Assembly: GCA_963780655.1 (NCBI GenBank)
Contig: CAWACP010000003.1
Location: forward strand, 124,001 to 188,000
Direction: 5' to 3'
DNA: 64,000 nucleotides
Origin: CAWACP01 sp963780655
Lineage (GTDB): Bacteria > Acidobacteriota > Terriglobia > Bryobacterales > Bryobacteraceae
The notes beneath the pieces are model-generated. The model was not told where the DNA came from. It saw only the letters and a list, made by a program, of their open reading frames with translations, and ran no database searches. Positions 52,083 to 60,809 of the stretch are shown here, in pieces. Position 1 is the first letter of the stretch, and each line of letters opens with the position of its first letter. Made by a program: the position numbers and the translations under genes.

Positions 52083-54512
52083 CTATTCGTACCGCAACGC
52101 CACGATCGGGTCGATCTTCATCGCGCGGCGAGCCGGTACGTAGATGGCCAGGGCGGTTGCCGCCAGCAGCGACAGCGGGATTCCCACGAACGTCGCCGGG
52201 TCAGTAGCGCTGACGCCGTACACCAGGGACGCGATCAGCCGCGCGAACCCGAACGCAAGCACCAGCCCGACCGCGAGCCCCACGCCCGTCACCGTCAGGC
52301 CGTGCCGAAATACCATACCCAGCACGTTCGCCTGCTGCGCGCCCAGCGCCATGCGAATGCCGATGTCCCTGGTCTGTTCCGAGACCAGATAAGCCATGAC
52401 GCCGTAAACGCCCACGGCCGACAGCAGCAGCGCAACCCCTCCGAAGACGGCCATCAGCACCGCCACGTAATTCATCCCGATGGCGCGGTCGTGAATCTGC
52501 CGCTCCATGGTGCGCAGCTCGGTGATGGGCTGCTCGGAATCGACGGAGCGAATGGCCGCGCTGACCGCTGGGGCCAGGCGCAGAGGATCGCCGGCGGTAC
52601 GAACGCCGATGTCCATCCAGAGCGGCGGGTCCTGTTCGAGGGGCACGTAGATCAATCGCCGCGGCTCACGATCGTAAGCGTTCTGGGCCACGTCGCCCGC
52701 CACGCCCACAATGGTCAGCCATGGACCTTCGGAACCGGGCGTTCCAGTGCGAATATGCCGGCCGATGGGCGAGTCGTTCGGCCACCACCGCTGGGCCATG
52801 TGCTCGCTCACCACGGCCACTTTCGGAGCGCTCGCGCCGTCGCTCGCGGAGAGCAGCCTGCCCTGCTTCAGCGGTATGTGCATCATCTCGAAATATCCGG
52901 CGCTGGCCGCCTGGTACATCCCGTGTGGTTCGTTACCGCGCTCCACCTGCCGACCTTCGATGGCGAATTGCCGGTTGTTGGAGTGGTTGCTGTAGGGCAG
53001 CGCGCTCACCGCGGCTGCCGAGATTGCGCCCGGGAGCGCCCGGATGCGATCCAGAACCTGGCGGTAGAACTCGGCCCTGTGGCTCTTGTCGCCGTATTTG
53101 TTTTCAGTGAGGGTCAGGCGCAGCGTCAGCAGCGTGGACGGGTCGAGTGCAGCGCCGTTGTTCAGCATGGCGCGGAAGCCGCGGACCATCAGACCCGCGC
53201 CCACCAGCAGGACCACCGCCATGGCCACTTCTGCTCCCACCAGGAGATTGCGCAGGCGCTTGTGGCTGCCGCCTGCCGATGAGCCGCGACCGCCTTCGCG
53301 CAACGTGGAGACCAGGTTCGTTCCCGAGGATTGCCAGGCTGGCGCAAGGCCGGCCACAATGCCGCTGACGAGCGCCGCGGCCAGAGTGAAGGCGAGCGCG
53401 CGCCCGTCGAGCGACATGTCGTTCCAGCCCAGAACGTAGCGGGCAACTTCGGGGGGCATCCCGATGCGCATGGCGTTTACGCCCCACTTCGCGATGAGCA
53501 GCCCCAGCGCCGCGCCGGCCAGACACAGCAGAATGCTCTCGGTGACCAGTTGCGTGGTGACTCTCCAGCGTCCGGCTCCGAGGGCCCGGCGCACAGCCAC
53601 TTCGCGTAGCCTGCCGGTGGCGCGCGCGAATTGCAGGTTCGCCACATTCACGCACGCAATCAGCAATACGAAGAGAACCGAGCAGAGCAGCAGGGTGAGG
53701 TACTGGCGCGTTTCGTAGTCCACCATGAGCCTGAGCAGGGGCCATGTTTGAAATCGGCGGTTCCGATTCGTTTCCGGGTGCGCCGCCGCCAGACGGCCGG
53801 CGATGGCGTCCACCTCGGCCGCGGCCTGAGTAATGCTCATGCCCGGCTTCAGTCGCGCCATGATCGAAAGCTCCTGAAAGTCGCGGGAGGCCCTCTCGGC
53901 GGGCTTCAGTGCGAGAGGCGTCCAGATATCGGTGGCCAGCGGAAATTCGAATCGCGCCGGCATGATCCCGATCACGGTACACGGCTTATCATCCACATGG
54001 ATCACGGTCCCGACGATTCCCGCGTCGGCGCCGAATCGCCGCCGCCAGAAGGAATCGCTCAGGATCACTTCACTCTCGTGGCCGGGCTGATCTTCGCCGG
54101 GCCGAAACGCGCGTCCGCGCGAGGGCTGCACGCCAGCCATGCTGAAGAAATTCGCGCTCACCAGGGCCTGCAGAGCGCGGTCGGGCTCAACGCGGCTGGC
54201 GGCGATGTTGGCGAGACCCGTCTGCCATTCGGCCATGCCGGCGAACGCCGAACTCTGCGCGCGGATGTCGTCCGTGTCGGCGGGAGTGGTCTGGTTGAAG
54301 TCGTTCACATCGCCCGGAACGCGCTCCACTATTGTGGCCAGTGTTTCGAGATGCGGCAGCGGGATGGGCTTCCACAGCATGGCATCGCAGACGCTGAAGA
54401 TGGATGTGGTGACGCCGATGCCCACGGCCATAGTGATCACCGCGGTAACCGCGAATCCCGGGGACTTCAGCAGCGTGCGCGCGCCGAAACGGACATCCTG
54501 CCAGACACTCAT
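52083..54512 (-). CDS. ADOP-type (acidobacterial duplicated orphan) MacB-like permease
   Basis: 809 residues from MSVWQDVRFGARTLLKSPGF (54512, GGGAGG upstream). A long frame extends further but through the 84-bp palindrome. It has the tandem MacB_PCD plus FtsX layout: a first TM (GFAVTAVITMAVGIGVTTSIFSV), a periplasmic domain, three TMs around LLCSVLFVLLIACVNVANLQFARA, then a second half with the same order (NLLVGAEVAMAVVLLVGAGLMVRG ... LLLSAVGVYGVMAYLVSEQT). This is the family named for its abundance in Acidobacteria; members lack a linked ATPase, as here. Its substrate is unknown; related MacB proteins are mechanotransmission-type exporters or signalling permeases. Confidence 0.92.
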   Translation of the reverse strand: MSVWQDVRFGARTLLKSPGFAVTAVITMAVGIGVTTSIFSVCDAMLWKPIPLPHLETLATIVERVPGDVNDFNQTTPADTDDIRAQSSAFAGMAEWQTGLANIAASRVEPDRALQALVSANFFSMAGVQPSRGRAFRPGEDQPGHESEVILSDSFWRRRFGADAGIVGTVIHVDDKPCTVIGIMPARFEFPLATDIWTPLALKPAERASRDFQELSIMARLKPGMSITQAAAEVDAIAGRLAAAHPETNRNRRFQTWPLLRLMVDYETRQYLTLLLCSVLFVLLIACVNVANLQFARATGRLREVAVRRALGAGRWRVTTQLVTESILLCLAGAALGLLIAKWGVNAMRIGMPPEVARYVLGWNDMSLDGRALAFTLAAALVSGIVAGLAPAWQSSGTNLVSTLREGGRGSSAGGSHKRLRNLLVGAEVAMAVVLLVGAGLMVRGFRAMLNNGAALDPSTLLTLRLTLTENKYGDKSHRAEFYRQVLDRIRALPGAISAAAVSALPYSNHSNNRQFAIEGRQVERGNEPHGMYQAASAGYFEMMHIPLKQGRLLSASDGASAPKVAVVSEHMAQRWWPNDSPIGRHIRTGTPGSEGPWLTIVGVAGDVAQNAYDREPRRLIYVPLEQDPPLWMDIGVRTAGDPLRLAPAVSAAIRSVDSEQPITELRTMERQIHDRAIGMNYVAVLMAVFGGVALLLSAVGVYGVMAYLVSEQTRDIGIRMALGAQQANVLGMVFRHGLTVTGVGLAVGLVLAFGFARLIASLVYGVSATDPATFVGIPLSLLAATALAIYVPARRAMKIDPIVALRYE

Positions 54513-54573
54513 CGCGAGGCCTCCCTGACGCGAGTGAGTACGAAGAATTCCCGCGATAGTTCCATTTTTCTCC

Positions 54574-54656
54574 GTGGGGCAGACGATCGGTTTATGTCGT
54601 CTGCCCGTTCGAGTGCCTGGGCATGGCAGACGGCAAAACCCGATCGTCTGCCCCAC
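54574..54656. repeat. 84-bp palindromic repeat, copy 3 of 3 (83 bp)
   Basis: Same arms as copies 1 and 2, with loop TGCCTGGGCA and one arm change (GACGGC for GACGAC). It is located between the divergent ADOP and osmC genes, 62 bp upstream of the former. The tail AGGGGAACGGTTGCAC after its right end is shared with copy 1 (AGGGGAGCGGTGGCAC). Confidence 0.85.
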
Positions 54657-54730
54657 GGGGAGGCTACATTTTAAGGGGAACGGTTGCACGGCCACGGGCA
54701 CGCTACAGTAACAACTGAGGAGACCTGACG

Positions 54731-55162
54731 ATGAAACGTACAGCTTCGGCAGTGTGGAACGGCGGTCTGAAAGACGGCATTGGGAAGATCTCGACAGCAA
54801 GCAAGGTCCTGTCGGGCAGCCCGTATTCGGTGAGCGGACGCTTTGCCGACGGCGCCGGAACCAATCCGGAGGAACTGATCGCGGCCGCGCACGCGGGCTG
54901 CTTCAGCATGGCGCTGGCGGCGCAACTGGGTGAAGCCGGGATCACGCCCACCGAGATTCAGACCACCGCCACCGTAACTCTGGAAAAGGACGCCGAGCGC
55001 GGCGGGTGGAAAGTGGTGGAGAGCCATCTGGATGTACATGCCAGAATCCCGGGCCGGCGCGAAGAAGAGTTCCAGCGGGCCGCGAAGGCGGCGGAAACCG
55101 GCTGTCCGATCTCAAAGCTGCTCAACGCGAAGATCACGATGGATGCGACGGTAGAAGAGTAA
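54731..55162 (+). CDS. osmC: OsmC-type peroxiredoxin
   Basis: 143 residues. It reduces organic hydroperoxides with a Cys pair: the peroxidatic Cys in AAAHAGCFSMALA (about 56) and the resolving Cys in AAETGCPISKLLNA (about 123). The N-terminal MKRTASAVWNGGLKDGIGKI and the NPEELIAAAHAG loop match OsmC rather than Ohr. A good ribosome site (GAGGAG) precedes it. It is followed 8 bp later by the aminopeptidase gene, so they may be cotranscribed. Confidence 0.93.
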   Translation: MKRTASAVWNGGLKDGIGKISTASKVLSGSPYSVSGRFADGAGTNPEELIAAAHAGCFSMALAAQLGEAGITPTEIQTTATVTLEKDAERGGWKVVESHLDVHARIPGRREEEFQRAAKAAETGCPISKLLNAKITMDATVEE

Positions 55163-55170
55163 AGCCTCTG

Positions 55171-57822
55171 ATGAAAGTTGTTGTCGCCTTCTCCTTTGCG
55201 CTGGCCTCTCTGGCCTGCGCGGCCACCAGCGGATTACAGGCGCCGCACCTCAGGCTCGGCGCGAATGTTGTTCCGGGACGATACCGGATCGACGTTACCG
55301 TCGTGCCCGGGAGCGACTCGTTTCAGGGCCGGGCCGAGATCGACGTCAATATCCATGACGCGACCCGGTTTATCTGGCTGAACGCCACGAGTCTGAAGAT
55401 CGCATCGGCGACGTTCGCGGCCGGCGGCGCAACCATTTCGCCTGAGCTCACCGCGGAGGAGCACGGGTTTGTCGGACTGCGGTTCCCGAACCCGGTATCG
55501 GGAGCCGGCACGCTGCGATTCGAATACGAAGGCGCGATCAGCAAGAAAAGCAGCGCCGGCGTGTTCGCACTCGAGGAAGACGGCAACTGGTACGTCTACA
55601 CGCAGTTTGAGCCGACCGACGCGCGCCGCGCATTTCCCTGCTTCGATCAGCCGTCGTTCAAGACGCCGTGGCGGATCACTATGCATGTGCCCGCGTCCGC
55701 CATGGCCCTGGCCAACAGCCCCGTGGAATCGGAGTCGCCTGAAAGCGGCGGCATGAAGGCGGTACGGTTCCGCGAGTCGAAGCCCCTGCCCAGCTATCTG
55801 GTGGCCTTCGCCGCGGGGCGGTTCGATGCCGTGCCCGCCGGCCACGTGGGCGACACTCCGCTGCGGATCATCACGCCCCATGGACACGCCGCGGAGGCGC
55901 AGTACGCGGCCGAGGCCATTCCGCAGTTGCTCGCGCTGGAGGTGAAGTACTTCGGGCGTCCGTATCCTTACGACAAGCTGGACAGCATCGCCATGCCGGT
56001 GAGCAATTTCGCGATGGAGAATGCGGGACTCATCACTTACGGCCAGTCGACGCTGCTGGGCAACCCCGGAGCCGACACCATTTCGCGGCAGCGTGAGATG
56101 GCCATTGTGGCCGCGCACGAAATGGCCCATCAATGGTTCGGCGATCTGGTGACCATGGACTGGTGGAACGACATCTGGCTGAATGAAGCGTTCGCGTCGT
56201 GGATGGAGGAGAAGATCACGGGAGAATGGAAGCCCGACTGGAAAATGGATGTGGAAGCAGTGGAATCGCGCCTCACCGCCATGCGCGCGGACAGCCTGGT
56301 TTCGGCGCGCCGCATCACGCAGCCCATCGAGTCGGAAGGGGACATCGCCAATGCGTTCGACGACATCACCTACCAGAAGGGCGACGCGGTGATACGCATG
56401 TTCGAGCACTTCGTGGGCGAGCAGCCCTTCCGCCGCGGCGTGCAGCTTTACCTGAAGCGCTATGAATGGCACACCGCCACCACGCCCGAGTTTCTGGCCG
56501 CGGTGGGCGAGGGATCGGGGCGCGATGTTGCTCCGGCCTTCGGGACATTCGTCGACCAGACCGGCGTTCCCATGGTGACGATATCGCTTGATTGCACGGG
56601 AGCGAAACCCCGTCTCGATCTGTCGCAGAAGAGGACGCAGCCCATCGGCGCTCCGGCAGCCGCGCCCGAGACCTGGGAAATTCCAGTATGCGTGCGGTAC
56701 GAGGATGCTTCGGGCATGCATTCGCAATGCGAGCCGATGACCGCCGAGAACGCGCGGCAGGAGCTTCACGAAGCGCGGAGCTGTCCGGCGTGGCTGCTCG
56801 GAAACGACGGCGGCGCCGGGTATTATCGCGTGCGCTACGACGGCAATCTCCTGAGCGAGCTGCTGGCGGACGGCGGGAAGAAGCTAAGCACGGCCGAGCG
56901 CGTGAGCGAACTGGCGAACATGGATGCTCTGGTGGGCACGGGCGACGTAGCGCCGGCTAAAGCGCTCGCCCTGGTCCCGGAGTTCAGCCGCGATCCCGAT
57001 TGGCAGGTGGTGAGGACGGCGAGGTCCACAGCAGCCATTGTGAAAGGGCACGAGACGCCGGCGGATTTGCTTCCGAAGGCGGAGCTATACATCCGCGACG
57101 TGTTCGCGGCGAGAGCCGTAGCATTGGGATGGACCGAGCGCCCCGGCGAGAGCGATGATACGCGGCTGCTGCGGGAACAGCTTGTGCCGTTTGTGGCCGG
57201 CAACGGCGGAGACAGGGCGCTCGCCGACGGAGCGAACAAGCTGGCAAGGCAATGGCTGAAGACGGGCGCCGGCACTCAGCCGGATATGCTCACGTCCGTG
57301 CTCACCACCGCGGCGGAATACGGCGATCAGGATCTGTTCGATGCGCTGCGGCAGCGGGCCCTGCGGGAGAAGGATCCCTCGGTACGGCAGAAACTGCTGA
57401 ACGCGCTGGGGCGGTTTCGGGATCCGCGCATCGCCCAGGAATCGCTGCAATTGCTGCTGAGCGGCGATTTCGATACCCGGCAAGCATTCTTTCCGCTGCT
57501 GTTCGGACCACTGTCGTACCGGGAAACCGAGGCGCTGCCGTTCGATTTCGTGCGTCACAACCTTGACGCTCTGATGCCGCGGCTGCCTCGCGAAGTTGGC
57601 GAGGACTTCGCGGCCGATCTGCCGGCGACCGGCCGGGCATTCTGCGATGCGGAACGGCGCGCGGAAGTGGCGAACTTTTTCGGTGAGCGGGTGAAGAGTT
57701 ACTCGGGCGGCGAACGCAACCTGCAGAATACTCTGGAGAGGATCGATGTTTGCATCGCCCGCAAGGCGGCGCTCGGGCCGAGCGTGGCCGAGTTCCTGCG
57801 CGGCCGCAACGCCGGACACTGA
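55171..57822 (+). CDS. Exported M1-family zinc aminopeptidase
   Basis: 883 residues from the ATG at 55171 with a signal peptide (MKVVVAFSFALASLACA); the longer frame upstream lies inside osmC. It removes N-terminal residues from peptides. Motifs: the exopeptidase loop VSNFAMENAGLITYG (GAMEN-type, with F for G), the zinc site HEMAHQWFGD (His316, His320) and NEAFASWME (Glu339), all standard. The N-terminal beta domain (PGRYRIDVTVVPGSDSFQGR) and the C-terminal ERAP1-like helical domain are complete. A periplasmic or secreted role in protein scavenging is likely. Confidence 0.95.
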   Translation: MKVVVAFSFALASLACAATSGLQAPHLRLGANVVPGRYRIDVTVVPGSDSFQGRAEIDVNIHDATRFIWLNATSLKIASATFAAGGATISPELTAEEHGFVGLRFPNPVSGAGTLRFEYEGAISKKSSAGVFALEEDGNWYVYTQFEPTDARRAFPCFDQPSFKTPWRITMHVPASAMALANSPVESESPESGGMKAVRFRESKPLPSYLVAFAAGRFDAVPAGHVGDTPLRIITPHGHAAEAQYAAEAIPQLLALEVKYFGRPYPYDKLDSIAMPVSNFAMENAGLITYGQSTLLGNPGADTISRQREMAIVAAHEMAHQWFGDLVTMDWWNDIWLNEAFASWMEEKITGEWKPDWKMDVEAVESRLTAMRADSLVSARRITQPIESEGDIANAFDDITYQKGDAVIRMFEHFVGEQPFRRGVQLYLKRYEWHTATTPEFLAAVGEGSGRDVAPAFGTFVDQTGVPMVTISLDCTGAKPRLDLSQKRTQPIGAPAAAPETWEIPVCVRYEDASGMHSQCEPMTAENARQELHEARSCPAWLLGNDGGAGYYRVRYDGNLLSELLADGGKKLSTAERVSELANMDALVGTGDVAPAKALALVPEFSRDPDWQVVRTARSTAAIVKGHETPADLLPKAELYIRDVFAARAVALGWTERPGESDDTRLLREQLVPFVAGNGGDRALADGANKLARQWLKTGAGTQPDMLTSVLTTAAEYGDQDLFDALRQRALREKDPSVRQKLLNALGRFRDPRIAQESLQLLLSGDFDTRQAFFPLLFGPLSYRETEALPFDFVRHNLDALMPRLPREVGEDFAADLPATGRAFCDAERRAEVANFFGERVKSYSGGERNLQNTLERIDVCIARKAALGPSVAEFLRGRNAGH

Positions 57823-58022
57823 GGGCGTGGAGTCGCGGACGTAGCGCACGCTTCAAAGACTGCTGCCCACGTTCGGGGATTCGTTTATCAGCGCGCCCGC
57901 TTCGGTCCAGGCCCGGGGACTATCGAAGTGGCCATGCGGCTCGGTAAATATCAGCGCTTTCGGTATGCGCCCGGAAGGGGGCGCGAAGTCCTTTGGGTTG
58001 CCGCATAGGCGATATGCGCTGC

Positions 58023-58544
58023 TTACTTCATCGCCGTCGTTTTTCCGCCGCCCTTCTCGTCCCGCTCGGCCATGTGCAGATGCTCACGCAGGGTGGGCAG
58101 CGTCTTGCTCGCCCACGCCTTCACCTCGGTATCAGCTCCGCTTGTGGACTCCTTCTGAAACTCGACTACATCCTCGCGGTGGTCCTTCACCATGGCCTGA
58201 ATGTAGGCGCGGTCAAAGGCGCGTCCATTAAGCTTCTCGAGCCGATCTTTCAGCGCCTGGTCCTTCGCGCTGAGCGCGGTCGGCAGAGTCACATTCTTCT
58301 GCGATGCCAGGTTCTTAAGTTCATCGTTCGCCTTCGAGTGATCGTCAACCATCCGCTGCCCGAACGATTTCACGGAATCGTTGGCTCCTTTGTCCTTCGC
58401 GAGCTGGCCGAGCTCCACTTCCGCCTGACCGCCCTGAGCGGCCTTTTTCATGAACGCCTCATCGGGCGACGAGGCCACCGCCAGGGCAGAAGAGAATACC
58501 ATGGCCCCCGCGGCTAACATAGTTACACTCCATCCGTTCTTCAT
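58023..58544 (-). CDS. Exported DUF4142-family protein
   Basis: 173 residues with a signal peptide (MKNGWSVTMLAAGAMVFSSALAVA). The mature part is all-helical: SSPDEAFMKKAAQGGQAEVE, VKSFGQRMVDDHSKANDELK and FDRAYIQAMVKDHREDVVEF, the DUF4142 (ferritin-like fold) pattern with His and Asp/Glu residues in helices two and three (MVDDHSKAN, MVKDHREDV). Similar proteins are common in soil bacteria, often in stress contexts; the biochemical role is not established. Confidence 0.9.
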   Translation of the reverse strand: MKNGWSVTMLAAGAMVFSSALAVASSPDEAFMKKAAQGGQAEVELGQLAKDKGANDSVKSFGQRMVDDHSKANDELKNLASQKNVTLPTALSAKDQALKDRLEKLNGRAFDRAYIQAMVKDHREDVVEFQKESTSGADTEVKAWASKTLPTLREHLHMAERDEKGGGKTTAMK

Positions 58545-58637
58545 TGGATCCCTCCATGTTGTGGACCCACGCCCGCCCCTTTCCGTTTCTCCGCACAGAC
58601 GCGCTCGCAGCCGCTATGCTGAAAGTACACACGGCAA

Positions 58638-59687
58638 ATGAAGCATTTGTACGCGAAGTGGATGGAGGACTGGGAAAACCGCCTGTGCAACCGCGCCACT
58701 GACCGGGTGGTCCGCCCGTTTGAATGGGGCGAAGAGTGGGCGCGCGGCTGGCCGACGGCGCACAGCGTCCCAAAGAACGGGGATGCGCCCGAGAGCTATT
58801 TTCGCAAGGTGAATCGCGCCGCCCTTCTCGACAGCGAAGCGTTCTTCGGCTACGCGGGTCCGCGCGACTTCCGTCTGGACGGCGGCCTGCTCACGTTCAC
58901 CTCGCCCGTCGAAACGCCCTGGCCCGAAAACAACAAAGTACACGCACAATGGTTTCCGGCGTTCTCGCGAAGTGGAGCGCCCTCGCGGAAGGCCGTCGTC
59001 GTTCTGCCGCACTGGAACGCTCCGCGGAACGCGCACAATGCTCTGGCGCGCGGCATTGCGAAGCTGGGCATCTCCGCGCTGCGCATCAGCCTGCCCTATC
59101 ACGATTACCGCATGCCGCCCGAGCTGCATCGCGCCGATTACGCGGTGTCCTCAAATATCGGGCGCACGCTGGACGCCGCACGCCAGGCGGTGATCGATGT
59201 GCGCAGTTGTTATGACTGGCTGGAGCAGCAGGGGTGCGATCGCCTGGGCATTGTGGGCACCAGCCTCGGCTCCTGCTATGCGTATCTGGCGAGCGCGCAC
59301 GATCCGCGCATCGCCGTGAACGTCTTCAACCATTGCTCGACGTATTTCGGCGATGTGGTGTGGACCGGCCTCTCCACGCGCCATGTCCGCGAGGGGCTCG
59401 AAGGGCATCTTGACCGTGAGGGTCTCCGCGCAGCGTGGCTGGCCATCAGCCCGGTGAGCTATATCGAAAAGTGGGCCGCGGGGCAGCACAAGTCGGTGTT
59501 CCTGTATACCACCTACGACACGACGTTCCTGCCGGAGCTCTCGCGCGACGTGGTCTCGCGCATCGGGCAGCACGACGTCGATCACAAAGTGGTGGTGCTT
59601 CCGTGCGGGCACTACACCATGGGCGAGTTCCCGTTCAAGTACATCGCCGGTTATCACATCTGCTCGTTTTTGAAGCGCAATCTGTAG
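58638..59687 (+). CDS. Alpha/beta hydrolase
   Basis: 349 residues, no signal peptide. The core shows AVVVLPHWNAPRNAHNALAR (the oxyanion-side strand), ISLPYHDYRM, and a nucleophile elbow GIVGTSLGSCYAYLAS with Ser in GTSLGS (about 214). A late His in VVVLPCGHYTMGEFPF (about 326) fits the catalytic base. A long N-terminal helical segment (KWMEDWENRLCNRATDRVVR) precedes the fold. It resembles uncharacterised bacterial dienelactone-hydrolase-like or Abhydrolase_18-type proteins. The substrate is unknown. Confidence 0.82.
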   Translation: MKHLYAKWMEDWENRLCNRATDRVVRPFEWGEEWARGWPTAHSVPKNGDAPESYFRKVNRAALLDSEAFFGYAGPRDFRLDGGLLTFTSPVETPWPENNKVHAQWFPAFSRSGAPSRKAVVVLPHWNAPRNAHNALARGIAKLGISALRISLPYHDYRMPPELHRADYAVSSNIGRTLDAARQAVIDVRSCYDWLEQQGCDRLGIVGTSLGSCYAYLASAHDPRIAVNVFNHCSTYFGDVVWTGLSTRHVREGLEGHLDREGLRAAWLAISPVSYIEKWAAGQHKSVFLYTTYDTTFLPELSRDVVSRIGQHDVDHKVVVLPCGHYTMGEFPFKYIAGYHICSFLKRNL

Positions 59688-59796
59688 GGTGGTCTGGACA
59701 GTTCGCGCTGCGGAAAATCGTTGCAGCGCCGGCCGCGGTTTTCTTTGCGCGCGCCAGCGCTTTGTCGATTTGGTCCGTGACAAACCAGAACCGTCC

Positions 59797-60198
59797 TCAG
59801 GGGGCGACGGCCTGTCTCCGTCGCTGCTCACTTGCCTTGATGACTTCGTTCATGTCCCCGGCTGGCCGAATCTCGAAAATGTTGCCATACGTCATAGCCG
59901 GATGCTGGCCGATGAGCTGTACAGCATGATTCATGTCCCTCGCCTCAAGGACGAGAATGCCGCCGAGTTGTTCTTTGGTTTCGGCATAGGGGCCGTCGGT
60001 CGTTGCCACCTTGCCGTTCTTCCAATACAGGGTCAGGGCGGTTTCCGGCCCCTGAAGCGCTTCTCCACCGGCCCAGTGCCCGCTGGCGCGAAGATGGTCG
60101 TCATATTCAAAGCATCTATCGAACATGGCGTTTCGCTCGCTCTCAGTCATGCCATCGAATTTGCCTTTGTCGTAGTAGCCAAAACAGAGGTATTTCAT
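59797..60198 (-). CDS. DGPF/YCII-related protein (second of two)
   Basis: 133 residues from MKYLCFGYYDKGKFDGMTES (60198, AGGAGA upstream). A YCII-type ferredoxin-like fold carrying the signature VATTDGPYAETKEQLGGILVLEA. Such DGPF proteins accompany ECF42 sigma factors. It is the last gene of the set sigma-DGPF-DGPF on this strand and 106 bp after its paralogue. The molecular function of DGPF proteins is not established; YCII relatives include enzymes with a catalytic His-Asp pair. Confidence 0.88.
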   Translation of the reverse strand: MKYLCFGYYDKGKFDGMTESERNAMFDRCFEYDDHLRASGHWAGGEALQGPETALTLYWKNGKVATTDGPYAETKEQLGGILVLEARDMNHAVQLIGQHPAMTYGNIFEIRPAGDMNEVIKASEQRRRQAVAP

Positions 60199-60304
60199 TG
60201 TTCTTCTCCTCATAGCGGATGGCGGAGCCGGCAGCACAGCCATGCGGCGGCTCGTTCATCTGGTCACCCCGGCGCGTGTTCCGAGGCCGCAGTGGCCAGG
60301 TTGT

Positions 60305-60682
60305 TTACTTGCTTCCGCCGGATTCTTGTTCCGGAGCCGGGTAGAAAAGAAGCTCGCGCACCTCGCCCGCCGCATCGCAGGAGATGGCGCCCTTGCGCGC
60401 CCACGCGAGTGCCTCGTCCATATCGGCGGCTTCCAGTATCCAGAAACCGCCCATGTGCTCCTTGGTCTCGGTGTATGGCCCATCGGTGACGAGCACCGTA
60501 CCATCAGGCTGCTTCCGCACCGTCTTTGCCTTGCCGGCCGGGGAAATTCCGCAGGCGAACTTTCTCACGCCGGCAGCAATCATTTCGCGGTTTAGCGCGT
60601 GGATCTCCTCGATCATCGCTTCGGTTACGGCGGACGGGTCGAAGTCGTCGGGGAGGTAGTTAGCGACCAGATACTGTGGCAT
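60305..60682 (-). CDS. DGPF/YCII-related protein (first of two)
   Basis: 125 residues, MPQYLVANYLPDDFDPSAVT, with the signature VLVTDGPYTETKEHMGGFWI followed by LEAADMDEALAWARKG. It is clearly paralogous to the next gene (59797-60198) but only about one-third similar by eye. It lies 127 bp downstream of the ECF sigma gene, on the same strand. Confidence 0.9.
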   Translation of the reverse strand: MPQYLVANYLPDDFDPSAVTEAMIEEIHALNREMIAAGVRKFACGISPAGKAKTVRKQPDGTVLVTDGPYTETKEHMGGFWILEAADMDEALAWARKGAISCDAAGEVRELLFYPAPEQESGGSK

Positions 60683-60809
60683 GAGTTCTCCTTGTTTTCG
60701 TCCAGCTTGTTTCCGATGACTCGTTTCCTGTTCACTCAGGAACCGTAGCTCATCGTTCTTTCGTCCTATAGTCGTTGGGGAGACGGAAAATCGACAGCTA
60801 TCCTGATTT